This document shows, one piece after another, positions 13,301 to 43,290 of a stretch of DNA of 64,000 bases. Location of the stretch: contig NC_052026.1 in NCBI RefSeq assembly GCF_015832195.1, forward strand, positions 19,067,013 to 19,131,012. The letters are read 5' to 3'. Numbering within the stretch: position 1 is the stretch's first letter; each line of letters starts with the position of its first letter. This DNA comes from Motacilla alba alba (lineage: Eukaryota > Chordata > Aves > Passeriformes > Motacillidae). The translations under genes and the position numbers were made by a program. The notes below the pieces were generated by a model, which ran no database searches, was not told where the DNA came from, and saw nothing but the letters and a program-made list of their open reading frames with translations.

Positions 13301-13535
13301 GGCGGCTCCCGAGGGGGGTGAGACCCTCCCAGGAGATTTTGGGGGTGGGGAAGGAGGGAAAAGCCCTCCCCGACATTCACGTCCAGAGTTGTTGGATCCA
13401 GCCCGGACTCGTGGACTCAGCTTTGCTTTGCTTCTGTTTTAGCTGTTTCTCTGCTACCTTTTCAGCAGATTTCTTATTACACTGCACTGGATTGCTATAT
13501 TTTTAACCAGAAATAAACTAAGGATTAGAGCATGT
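478..13535 (+). CDS. JPH3: JPH3 junctophilin-3, 3' part of gene (last two coding exons and 3' UTR)
   Basis: Junctophilins bridge plasma membrane and ER: N-terminal MORN motifs bind the plasma membrane and a C-terminal helix anchors in the ER, placing ryanodine receptors near voltage-gated calcium channels. JPH3 is the brain paralogue. Only the C-terminal ~332 residues are in the window (human JPH3 is ~748 by memory), so the MORN exons lie upstream of position 1. Coding parts are 478-1397 and 11518-11598; exon 4 ends on a complete codon and exon 5 starts on one, so they join without a shift. Diagnostic stretches are PKRQNSSDDIEVLSTGTPLQ, HFSRQVSVDEERGG, NKENFRPASSAEP, and the C-terminal anchor ending in INFFI. 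The gene runs tail-to-tail with KLHDC4, as in mammals. JPH1, JPH2 and JPH4 have different C-terminal linkers, so the paralogue call is firm. Confidence 0.95.
2529..2805. repeat. 72-bp minisatellite, about 4 copies
   Basis: Each copy contains 'ggatgcaggaaggatggatc'. Copies are spaced 72, 72 and 70 bases apart, and each ends with a run of seven or so C before 'agagcagcc'. The first two full copies are nearly identical, which suggests recent expansion. Because 72 is a multiple of three, repetitive open frames run through it on both strands; they are not genes. Confidence 0.9.
5225..6150. repeat. 55/57-bp minisatellite, 17 units with higher-order structure
   Basis: The 'tgaggg' landmark recurs 17 times (5239, 5294, 5351, 5407, 5464, 5521, 5578, 5633, 5690, 5745, 5802, 5857, 5914, 5971, 6026, 6083, 6140). 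Spacing alternates between 57 (tail 'cacggtgccctgtcccacag') and 55 (tail 'cacggacctgtcccacag'). Units at 5690-5801 and 5802-5913 form an almost exact 112-bp dimer repeat, so expansion occurred by dimers. Every unit contains a pyrimidine-rich 'cctgtcccacag', like a 3' splice acceptor. The array is GC-rich and lies in JPH3 intron 4. Confidence 0.95.
6150..6620. other. GC-rich unique block with (TCCC) run and A(18) tract
   Basis: This block follows the minisatellite directly. It contains several CG dinucleotides, a (tccc)n run near 6325-6347, and ends in an 18-base A tract at 6601-6618. I see no conserved protein and no splice-bounded exon. It could be an internal promoter or simply the flank of the GC-rich array. 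Confidence 0.4.
8097..8120. repeat. poly(T) tract
   Basis: An uninterrupted run of about 23 T lies in JPH3 intron 4. It may be the reverse of a retroposed poly(A) tail, but no element body is recognisable beside it. Confidence 0.8.
9430..9690 (-). mobile_element. CR1 LINE 3' fragment
   Basis: The segment begins with the reversed CR1 tail (aatcacagaaccacggg) and continues with CR1 blocks such as 'ccacatccacacagctgcag' and 'cctcttgtcccgttgctg'. This is an old 5'-truncated copy with no coding capacity. Confidence 0.75.
9722..9806. repeat. 31-bp tandem repeat, 3 copies
   Basis: The unit 'gagggaacagggaattggag' followed by caccccaaagc is repeated almost perfectly, with the third copy ending in a diverged tail. 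It lies just after the CR1 fragment in JPH3 intron 4. Confidence 0.85.
10611..10665. repeat. 18-bp tandem repeat, 3 copies
   Basis: The unit 'gggatgaggtgccaggag' occurs three times in a row with the last copy truncated. It is a short recent expansion in JPH3 intron 4. Confidence 0.85.
10875..11030 (-). mobile_element. CR1 LINE 3' fragment
   Basis: The sequence starts 'aatcacagaatcctggcctg', then shows 'gggttggaaggaccttaaag' and 'ctccaagccctgtccgacct', the typical reversed CR1 3' end. It is truncated at about 150 bases. Confidence 0.85.
11518..11598 (+). CDS. JPH3: JPH3 exon 5, C-terminal ER membrane anchor
   Basis: The acceptor is cttgcag ending at 11517, and the stop TAA is at 11596-11598. 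It encodes 26 residues beginning GSAPILVVMVILLNIG and ending NFFI, a single hydrophobic helix that anchors junctophilin in the ER membrane with only a few residues beyond. The sequence is identical, as I remember it, to the mammalian JPH3 tail. The preceding exon ends on a complete codon, so the join keeps frame. Confidence 0.98.
   Translation, partial: GSAPILVVMVILLNIGVAILFINFFI
11599..13535 (+). other. JPH3: JPH3 3' UTR (end inferred)
   Basis: The UTR follows the TAA at 11596-11598. It is rich in A tracts (11648-11720; about 12863-12940, mostly A with scattered G). Candidate poly(A) signals are AATAAA near 12650, ATTAAA at 13092-13097 and AATAAA at 13512-13517. I take the last as the distal end because the sequence is continuous and repeat-poor up to that point. 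The true end needs transcript data. Confidence 0.55.
13512..13517 (+). terminator. JPH3: Candidate distal poly(A) signal of JPH3
   Basis: A canonical AATAAA lies about 1.9 kb after the JPH3 stop codon, preceded by a T-rich stretch. An earlier ATTAAA at 13092-13097 is an alternative. Confidence 0.45.
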
Positions 13536-16199
13536 GCCAGTTAAATTCAGTTCTTTTCCTTACATGGTCTGATTCCCTCCTGTCGCAGTTTTGCTTCCTC
13601 TTCTCCTTCCTTTCCCTTTCCAGGCACAGGGCTATGGGTGGACAGGGGAAAGGATAATTTTGAAATTCCATTTTCCACAGTAACTGTCCATCATCTTCCC
13701 ACTGCTTCCTTTTTTTGTGTTGTTTTGGATTTTCCTTTTGGGTCCTTAGTCATAATTTTTTTTTCCTCTCTCAACGCTTGCTGCACACTTGAAATGAACC
13801 AAAAAAAACCACATATTGGGATTGTAGCCTTGGGAATTCACCCCTGGGATTTGGAATTCTGCTCCTACTCTTTGGAAAGACTCTCGAGGACTTTTTTTTT
13901 TTTTTTTGGGGGGTGCATTTGAGTGCAGGACACAAAGGTCCTGTCAGGAGCAGATTAAACACAGCCCTGCAGACACAGATATTTAGATTTCTGTAAAACA
14001 GCACCAAAATGCCTCTTGTTATCCATCAAATAAAAGCACTGGTGGTTTCCTGACTGGATTTTTCCCACTGCTGCCTGCCCAGTTATTCCTGCTCTTGCCC
14101 CTGGACCAGCACAGGTTTTTTCAGCTCTCTGTTCCACTCAGTCAAGCTGAGGTTTGCTCAGTAGGAAAGACAGCCACAGACTAATATTAATTGCCTCCCA
14201 ACCCACACGGTCCAAAATAATGATTTCTTTCTTAATCCCAAGGAGTTGAGCAATTTGTCTTAGTCCTGGGCTTTTCACATTTGCCCAAGGCCAGAAATAT
14301 TCCTGAGAAGTAGCCCAGAGAGAGAGGTAATTCAGTGTATTTCCCTGTCTTATGAGCCTGGCTCCTGCAGATCTACCTAAGGCCCATTAAAATGCCCATC
14401 AAGGTGGGCCATAAATCCATGGAAATTATCCAGCCCTGCTGCTTTATGTCCAGGCTGGCAGCTGCACTTGGTCAGTTGAAGGTTTGGATCATTTTTTAAG
14501 GCTGCACTGGAATTTTTATGTCCTGCCAGCACGAGGAGGGGCTGGCACAGCAGAGCCATTGGGAAGGGGGAATTTGGGAAGGGAGATTTGGATCCCACCT
14601 GTGTGAGAGGGGCTGCTCCAGCACTGCGTCCTTGGGAAAAGCGAGAAGGAAGGAAGACAAACCCCCCGTGCCACGTCAGCTGCTCCCAGCCCATCTGGTG
14701 TCTGGGTGGTTGGACCCAAGACCCAGATTCCAGCACTCCCAGGAGCCCCAGCTTCCAGAGATGCCGAGCTGTGGCAGCATCCCTGCCAGGAAAACAGCCA
14801 GACTGCATCAGAAGGGGAGGAGCAACAGCAGAAACAGGGTGGGACCCACGGCCAAGGGCTTAATTGAGACCTAAGGACTAATTACACACGGCAGCTTTGG
14901 AAGGCCGGGGAGGAAGGAAAGCAGGGATTTTTGGAAGCTGTCACACAGAGAGGGTGGCTCCAGAGGGCTGTGCTGAGGCGGGATGGAGCAGGGGTGGGAT
15001 GGGATCGCCTGAGCTGCGGGTGAGGGGTTCGCAGGGAACAGAATCCTGACGGCTTTTCCTGCTTTAGGGAACAGCTCAGCTCCTTGCACAACTCCTGAAT
15101 GACTGCAGCAGTCGTGGGATTATCGAATCATGGAATGAGTTAGGTTGGAAGGGATCTTAAAGCTCATCCTGTCCCACCTCTGCCATGGCAGAGACACCTT
15201 CCACTGCCCCAGGCTGCTCCAAGCCCTGCCCTGTCCAGCCTGGCCTTGGGCACTGCCAGGGATCCAGGGGCAGCCACAGCTTCTCTGGACACCCTGTGCC
15301 AGGGCCTCCTCACCCTCCCAGGGAGTGGCAAATCCCCCAAAAGTTTGCACAGAAAAATGTGACCTTACCCAAGTGAGAGGACAACAGGGTGAGTGACTGA
15401 GCAAGCATGAGGGATTCCTTCCTGGATTAACAAGAAATGCCTTTTCTCCTTCCCCAGATCATCAATAAATGCTCCGTTCTCTCCCAGGTTATCAGTAAAT
15501 GGTTTGTTTTCACCTCTCACCTGTTCTTTCACAGGGAAGGTCCCTCCCTGCCAGCCATGTTTTTACCTCACCAATTAAAGCTCCCTGTCAGATCTATTTC
15601 ATCTTCCTTCTGTCCTAATTAGCCCTGCAGATCCCAGCCCTGCTCTCTGGAGAGCTGCATCCCTGGGGATGGCCCTGCCACAGCAATACCCAGGGCACCT
15701 GGAATTCCCTGCACAAGGACAGCCAGTCCTGGTGGCACCTCCAGGCATCACTTGGCTGCTGCAGCACACACTTGGATCCCATCTGTTGTCCCCAAGGACA
15801 CAGCACTGCTCTGCTGGGAAGGAAGGGATGCCTGGAGGAGAGGGGCTGAAAAACAAAGCCTTGGAGCAGCCCACTCCTTCCTGGCCTCAGTGAGGTCTGC
15901 AGGTGGACATTTCGCTGGTCATCACGAGGTCACCTGCAGGACAACTGGGACAACGGGGGGAAAAACTGAACTGGGACATTCCACAAAGGCAGAACTACGG
16001 TGAACATGGAAAAGAAGAGGTTTCTGTGAGTGCATCTCACAGGCAAGGCAGGGAAGGATTCCCAGGTTTTTCCAGGCGTCTCAGAGCTGCTGGTGCACTT
16101 CACACTGCCTGCAGATCTCACAGCAGGAACTGCAATCCCTCTTCCACACCAGGAGGAAAACAAGAACACAAGCTGGGATGGGATTTACTGAGCAAAACA
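13536..16199. other. JPH3-KLHDC4 convergent intergenic gap
   Basis: This gap lies between the two converging 3' ends. It holds T runs (13754-13764, 13890-13906) and a CR1 tail (15119-15330). Open frames here are short, lack homology that I can recognise and show no splice context. I see no gene. Confidence 0.7.
15119..15330 (-). mobile_element. CR1 LINE 3' fragment
   Basis: It opens with 'attatcgaatcatggaatga', then 'gttggaagggatcttaaagc', 'tgccatggcagagacacctt' and 'gcagccacagcttctctgga'. These are consecutive CR1 3' blocks in reverse orientation. Confidence 0.85.
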
Positions 16200-16219
16200 A
16201 GGTGATATAACCAAGTGAG

Positions 16220-36824
<20,605 letters not shown>

Positions 36825-36835
36825 TTAGCCCGGGA

Positions 36836-37187
36836 TTCCAGCGGGATCGGGCCGGGATCACAGCGGGACGGGGCCGGGATACGCCGGGATCACAGCGGGA
36901 CGAGAGCACAGCGGGATTCCAGACGGATCACACCGAGATACCCCGGGATCACCCCGGGATTCCAGCCGGATGAGAGCGCGACGGGGCCGGGATACCCCGG
37001 GATCACACCGGCATCACACCGGGACACACCGGGATACCCCGGGATCACACCGGCATCACACCGGGCCGGGCCGCGATACCCCGAGATCACGTCGGGATCA
37101 CAGCGAGACAGGCCGGAATACCCTGGGATCACACCGGGATCACACCGGGATAGCCCGGGATCAGACCGGGATCACGCCGGACCGGGG
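36836..37187. repeat. GATC/CCGG-rich tandem array in the KLHDC4 promoter
   Basis: Short units of about 10-14 bases such as 'gggatcacacc' and 'gggataccccg' recur many times, for example around 36850, 36950, 37000-37060 and 37120-37165. Almost every unit holds GGGAT with a neighbouring CCGGG, so the array is rich in CpG. It begins about 27 bases upstream of the KLHDC4 start codon, so at least part is 5' UTR or core promoter. Confidence 0.85.
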
Positions 37188-37599
37188 CACCCGGAAGGCC
37201 CCGGGATGGGGCCGCTCCCTGTGTGGCGCGGCAGCGCCCCCTGCCGGCCCGGAGGACTGATGGCGCTCAGGGAACCCTGCGGGAGCTCCGCCGGCTGCGG
37301 CCGCTCCGGGCCGGCGTCAGGAGCCCCGCAGGGCCGGGCAGAGGGGTTCATAAAGCCCCGCAGACCGGTCGGCACAGCCCCGGCACGGCTTGGACGCGGT
37401 GGGGTTGATGCCCGCCCTGAGGAGAACGAGGAGCCCACAAAATGGCCCCCTCCCCTCACACAAAATGGCCCCCCCCTCAGGGGAGGGGAGGCGAGGACGC
37501 GCCTTCAGAGGAGGTCAGGCTCTGTTCAGTGCTGCCCACCGACAGGACAACAGCAATGGCCGTAAACTAAACCACAAGTTCCACCTCAGCGTGAGGGTG

Positions 37600-37755
37600 G
37601 CAGAGCCCTGGCACAGCTGCCCAGGGAGTTCATGGAGTCTCCATCTCCAGAGCCATTCCAAACCTGTGTCACCTGCTCCCGGTGTCCCTGCCTTGGGCTG
37701 GATGATCTCCAGAGGTACCTTCCAACCCTAAATATTCCATGGTTCTGTGATCAGG
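37600..37755 (+). mobile_element. CR1 LINE 3' tail (first of a pair)
   Basis: It contains 'ggctggatgatctccagagg', 'taccttccaaccctaaatat' and 'tccatggttctgtgatcagg', the sense 3' end with the octamer tail. Confidence 0.85.
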
Positions 37756-37975
37756 AGGAATTTCTTCACAGAAAGTGTGGTTAAACATTGGCAGGGCTGC
37801 TCAGGGAGGTTTGGGGTGCCCAACCCTGGAGGCGTCCCAGGAATTCCTGGACGCGGCGCTCAGTGCTCTGGGCTGGGAGCAAAGTGGGGATCAGTCACAG
37901 GTTGGATTTTACAATCCTGGAGCTCTTTTCCAACCTCAGTGATCCTGGGATTCTGTAATTTCATCACCTGAGACA
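37756..37975 (+). mobile_element. CR1 LINE 3' tail (second of a pair)
   Basis: It starts 'ggaatttcttcacagaaagt' and passes through 'gtggttaaacattggcaggg', 'tggacgcggcgctcagtgct' and 'ttccaacctcagtgatcctg' to 'gggattctgtaatttcatca'. It follows the first tail directly, which suggests insertion into the 3' end of the older copy. Confidence 0.9.
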
Positions 37976-38229
37976 TGAGCCAGGCCTGGGGGAGGCCCTG
38001 TGCGGAAATAAAATAAAATTAAACCATGGGCAGAATTCCCCAGGGATTGGGGCACTGTGCAAGTGTTTTCATTTCCAGCTGCAGACCTTTGGGAATGGGG
38101 TTTATCCAGGCCACTCTCCAAATCCTGAGTTGTTGGAGAGCCTAAAGAAGTACAGGCGCTCTCAGGCAATGCTTTTTCCCTCAGTAGTGGAGAAGGATTA
38201 ATGATGATTTATGTGGTATTTCACGCAGA

Positions 38230-38305
38230 AATGCTGAGCCCAGGGAAAAATTCCTGGGAAAACACCTGCCTTGAACACCTAAGGGTGTAAATATGGGTTG
38301 AAATA
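38230..38305 (+). repeat. Dispersed duplicate (mate at 30561-30636)
   Basis: Same segment as at 30561, with substitutions; see that entry. No known family is recognised. Confidence 0.8.
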
Positions 38306-40199
38306 AATCTTTTAGCTGCAAGTTCATCCCACTGCGCATCAAAATCGCCACCATGATTGTTTCTTGCGGAGCAGAAGGAATAAAATCATTATATTTTTCA
38401 CTGAATTCCCACAAAACCCCTCATTTCCTGGAAGCAGGGGGGTTTTCACCCCAGAGATCCAAACCAGTGAGTTCAACACCCACTGAATCATCCCAAACAT
38501 CCAGCACGTGCCATGAAATTGCAGGATGGATCCTTTGCTGGGAACATCCACCTACTCTTGAACCTGGGATCGGGGAAAAGCACAGCCCTGGAGCACGGAG
38601 GGAAGAGCTGGGAAAGTTATTTTGAGGTTGCAGACAATGCACACCATGAGCAGCACTTTGTTTTTCTGTTTGTTCTGAAAACATTGTAGTTCCAGCTCGA
38701 GCTGCAGCGTGTCCATGTTTATGTGCAGGAAGGGGAACAGAAACCCCAGAGGCAACGGGGATGGGACATTGCAATTCCCAGATGTGGGAGCTCTGCCGAG
38801 TTCCCTGGCGCTGCAAACGGGCTCGGAAGTTTCCCCGCTGCTCCTCGGGCTTCAACCTCAAAGAGACATCAGTGTGTGAAAACACGTCCCCTCCTGGTGT
38901 CTACAGGTCAGCAATTCCTCTGGGTCCAGATCTCCAGCACTTTTTAGGGAGGCTTTGAAATGAAAAAAGCTGCATTTTTAGGAAATTAACCCTCAAATCG
39001 TCACCTGCTGAGGGAGTGAGAAGTTTTTCACCTCCCGCACACCCAGCTCTGCTCACCCCCTTTTGATGCCTCATCATTCACGGTTATTTCCATAAGTTCA
39101 GAGATTCTATGAGCTCAGATTGCTTTCTCACTCCTTTATTTTCCACGTTTCTGGTGCAGTTTGGGATGTGTGGGGTCATTCAGTCCTCCCACGTGAGGCA
39201 GGACATTGCTGGTGTGAGTTCTCTGATCTCTTGAACTCCCTAGTCCAGCTTCTCACGGGGGATGTGAGAAAGGAGGATGGGGGGACAACCAGAGTTCTGC
39301 TTTGAAAATGCAAAGCACGACAAGAGCATGAAACAGGGCAGGAATTCCTCGGGGAATTCTGCCCTGCTCCACAGTTGAGGATTGCTGTGTCCACAATGGT
39401 GACTTCAGGGATGAATCTCCCTCAGAAGGTCGAGGGTAAAGATGAGACTGAATACCTGACAGCACTACCCTGCCCTAAAACACCAATTTGAAACTCCAGC
39501 ACTGACTTAGGTGAGCTCTTTCCACAAGATTCCTATCACCCAGGATGGGAAAGGCCACTCCACGTTCCCACAGTCCCAACATCTGCACACAGCTGGCAGC
39601 CAGCAGTGGCTCCGAGCTGGAGCACACACACACAGAGCTCCCACGCCCAGATGTCCCACGCTTGTTTCTGATGTGTCTCAGGTTTGGTCCCTGCTTTGTT
39701 TGGAGGAGCATAAGCTGCACTTTGGCTGTGCTTGCACATTTCGTGCTCTGAAGCCGTCCTGTGCTGTTGTCTCTGGCAGCCCCTCTCCAGCTCTGACCTA
39801 TACAAAGCCCACGTGGTTCGACTTTGTTATTTTTTTATAGTCTGGAATATGCTCATTCAACAGGATGGTAAATCCAGCTGTATCAGCAAAGTAAAGAATA
39901 ACAGGCATGAGAGCCTCAGAAAAGGCTCAAAAGCTTTTTCCCACAAGTCTTCTTTGTGCTCCAACACTTGATTTATTTTTCCCTTGTTAATGCTTTCTGA
40001 AGCCAGTAGCAAGGAAGGAATTAATGCCCCAGATTAAGCGGGAGGACGTGCTGACAGCACAGGAACTAAATCAACCAAAAAAGCATTGCAATGGTTGGAA
40101 TTGCTGGTGTTGGAGAGTTCTGCCTCTGTCTGGATGGAAAGAGGAGGATAAAGATAAGCCTTACAAACAGGGAGAGCTGTGGGGCTGCTGATGGCAAGT

Positions 40200-40365
40200 G
40201 TCTTATAGAATCATGGAATGGTTTTGTTGGAAGAGATCTTAAAAACCATCCCATCCCACCCCCTGCCATGGCCAGGGCCACCTTCCACTGTCCCAGCTTG
40301 CTCCAAGCCCTGTCCAGCCGGGCCTTGGACACTTCCAGGGATGGGGAGTCAAATGATGCTGGTTG
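40200..40365 (-). mobile_element. CR1 LINE 3' fragment
   Basis: It opens 'atagaatcatggaatggttt', then 'gttggaagagatcttaaaaa', 'tccactgtcccagcttgctc' and 'ccttggacacttccagggat'. It is in reversed orientation. Confidence 0.9.
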
Positions 40366-40422
40366 GAGCACTGCCAGGGAACGTGGGGGTGTCAGAGAAG
40401 TTCAGCAGAGCCAGGGAGAATT

Positions 40423-40450
40423 ATTTTCTTTCACTGCTGTGAAAGAAAAT
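40423..40450. repeat. Perfect 12-bp inverted repeat with 4-base loop
   Basis: The arm attttctttcac (40423-40434) is followed by tgct and then gtgaaagaaaat (40439-40450), an exact reverse complement. It lies between two CR1 fragments, overlapping the start of the second. Confidence 0.95.
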
Positions 40451-40790
40451 CATGGAATCATTAAGGTTGGAGCAGGCCTTTATCATCAAAGCAGCACCAC
40501 ATTCCCTACCAGCCGTGTCCCCAGGTGCCACATCTACATGGTTTTTGCACAGTTATAGGTATAAGGACTCCAACAGTGCCCAGGGCAGTCTGTGCCAGCG
40601 CTTGACAACCTTTTCCATAAAAAAATGTCCCCAATATCCAATCTAAACCTCCCCTGGCAAATCCTGAGGTCATTTCCTCTCGTCCTGTCACTGGAAGCAG
40701 CTTCGTGCAGGAACACTTCACAAAATGAATCAAAATAACCTTTGGTCTCCAGGCTCAGGCTGCAATTTTCCTCCTCCACACAGATAAAAT
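40448..40790 (-). mobile_element. CR1 LINE 3' fragment, longer copy
   Basis: About 340 bases match consecutive CR1 blocks: 'tcatggaatcattaaggttg', 'ccaggtgccacatctacatg', 'agtctgtgccagcgcttgac', 'ccaatatccaatctaaacct' and 'tcatttcctctcgtcctgtc'. It is reversed, non-coding and 5'-truncated. Confidence 0.92.
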
Positions 40791-42702
40791 AGGGAGAAAT
40801 CCACCCCAAATGTGCCCTCCAGGCTGTGGTGACAGCCAGAGTTGGTCACCTCCAAAGGCAAATCCAGCTGGGGGACAAAGGTTGTCCATAACCAGGGCTC
40901 ACTTTGAAAAAAGTTGGGAATTCTTGGTTTTTCTCCTGGCTGTGCTGACAGTCCAGCAGAGGCCCCTCATTCCCTGCTTATGCCAGAGATCCTGGAGCTG
41001 GACTGGGAGCTGGCAGGTGGCTGCTGCTCCATTCAAGGCTCGTTTATAACCAGGAGCTGATAACATCTCCCAGCCATTCAATTGGCTTCCTGGATTTTCT
41101 GTTTGGAAATCGGTGCTTTAATATCTCGAGAACAGAGGAAGCCAAGGAAGGCAGAGGCTTCCCTTGAGGGAAGTACAAAGCGTGGCTCTGTCCAGATACA
41201 CGTCCCAAGGGACATCCATCTAAGTCCATCAGCAAAGTGCCAGGCTTGAAGCCAAAAATTCCCCGTGAAGCTGTGAAAGCCCTGACTTTTGCCATTCCAG
41301 TAGGATTCCCTTGGGGTTTCTGCACTTTTTGAGAGGAAAATCAGAGCAAATAAATAAGAATGTCAGAGCAAAGGAGCCTGAGACTCCCCCCTCTCTGATC
41401 TCTGGTTTTAACTGGTTATGGATTGGGGGAAATACAGAATTTCTGATTTGTGTAAAGCAGACCCTGTCTCTGACTGTGCTGGGATCCTGCATGGAGCACC
41501 TTCTGTACCAGAGCAGGGAGACTGTGGAATTATCTCAGCTGTTCACCAGGAGCAGCTGCCAAAAGAGAGGGTTCTGCTCCCACTGCTCACTGGCTTATCC
41601 CCACCCTCAAAAGCACCCAAATCCCAAAATTCCCTTCAGGGAAAGGCTCTGGTGGCTCAATCCCTGCACACGTGTGTGCTCACATCTGAGTAAGCACAGG
41701 AGGCTCTTGGAGGAATGGCTGTTTCCATGCTGCTCCGGCCAAACTTCCTCGTGGAGCAGCCAAATTTCTCTGCATGTGTCACTGCCCTCCTTTGCTTGTC
41801 CTTTATCAGACACCAGGGATTGCAGCAGGGCTTTGGTGCTGCTGCTTCATCAGAGCAGCTTTGGTGGGGGTGTTTCAGTGTGTCCGTGGTGTCACTGAGC
41901 TGTGACAGGATTCACCAGCCCAGAACTGAAGCTGCTCCTGATTGAAATGCTCCAGCAGCTGCTCCCAAAGGCTCTGTCCAGCTCTTGTCACATTTTCCAG
42001 GACACTGACCCCCATCAATCTGCTCCAGCACCACAACAGCCATGAGAAAGCAGAAATCTTACACTGTCTTTATGTCTGTCCCGGATCTTCTTTAATTAGG
42101 CTGGTGAACCATTAATTAGGCTACCTAAGCTTCTTTAGAGATGCTTAATCTTCCTGGGCAAGCAGGGCTCACAATATCAGGGATGGATCCAGCTGACACC
42201 AGCTGAAACTGGTTTTCCTTACCTGGCACCAGCCTTGTTTTGCTCTATTCCCAATTTGCTGATGAACAAGTTTTGATATTTTTCCACTCATTTATGTCCC
42301 GAGCTGACCCAGAAGCACTTCAATGCCAGTGTCATTATACAGGTCCCTGACTCACTTGGGCTGAGGGGTTTGTAGGTCCAGGGACACAATTTGGGGCTCA
42401 ACCCCATATCTCTGAACCCCCTTTGAGATTTCTAAAGAAATAATTGAGTGAACCTGAGAGAAGTGAAGTGAGTAAAAGGAAACCTTAGAAAATCAGAAGT
42501 GAGAAGTGAGTCCTGGCCAGTGAGCTCATATTGCTCGGGGAACAAACCAGCCAATAATACCTTAAAATCCCCAGCCCTTATGCAAAGGACCATTTTTTCC
42601 TCACCAATATTCAAATTCGGAGTCTGATGCAACCCGGGCTGGAGTGGAGTCAGGCTGCAGTGGCTGCGGAGCCCCACGAGGTGTCAGCGCCAGTGCAGCC
42701 CC

Positions 42703-42731
42703 GCTGCTGCTGCTGCTGCTGCTGCTGCTGC
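42703..42731. repeat. (CTG)9 microsatellite
   Basis: Nine uninterrupted CTG units. It is about 31 kb from JPH3 and intergenic, so it is not the human JPH3 repeat region. In the frame of the open reading frame starting at 42644 it encodes poly-Leu. Confidence 0.95.
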
Positions 42732-42778
42732 AACACCCGGCCCGGCCTTGCATCAGCTCCGAGCAGGGCTCGGCTTTC

Positions 42779-43290
42779 AGCGATGCGGATATCCCAGCTC
42801 CAGCACAGCCTGGATTCAGGGATGCGGATATCCCAGCTCCAGCACAGCCTGGATTCAGGGATGCGGATATCCCAGCTCCAGCACAGCCTGGATTCAGGGA
42901 TGCGGATATCCCAGCTCCAGCACAGCCTGGATTCAGGGAAGTGGATATCCCAGCTCCAGCACAGCCTGGATTCAGGGATGCGGATATCCCAGCTCCAGCA
43001 CAGCCTGGATTCAGGGATGCGGATATCCCGGCTCCAGGCACAGCCTGGATTCAGGGATGCGGATATCCCGGCTCCAGCACAGCCTGGATTCAGGGATGTG
43101 GATATCCCCTGGATTCAGGGATGCGGATATCCCGGCTCCAGGCACAGCCTGGATTCAGGGATGTGGATATACCCCCTGGATTCAGGGAAGTGGATATCCC
43201 GGCTCCAGGCACAGCCTGGATTCAGGGATGTGGATATCCCCTGGATACAGGAATGCAGATATCCCCTGGATTCAGGGATGTGAATGTCCC
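42779..43290. repeat. 39-bp minisatellite with GATATC in each unit, followed by derived longer units
   Basis: The unit 'gatgcggatatcccagctcc' plus 'agcacagcctggattcagg' (39 bases) is repeated seven or so times almost exactly from 42781. The array then degrades into units with 'ggctccaggcacagcc' and short 'ggatatcccctggattcagg' units up to about 43290. The 39-base period keeps one frame open (13-residue unit DADIPAPAQPGFR) until the unit length changes. Confidence 0.95.

Noticed and set aside
38353..38625. 90-codon frame with a good start context (gccaccATG)
   Set aside because: No homology, no splice sites, no supporting promoter; a single Kozak match is weak evidence.
42703..42731. (CTG)9 as the equivalent of the human JPH3 disease repeat
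   Set aside because: The human repeat lies in an alternatively spliced exon near the 5' half of JPH3. This one is intergenic, ~31 kb from the JPH3 stop and beyond KLHDC4.
42601..43041. Minus-strand repeat frame with unit GAGISASLNPGCA
   Set aside because: It is the reverse reading of the 39-bp array; a 39-base period opens frames on both strands.
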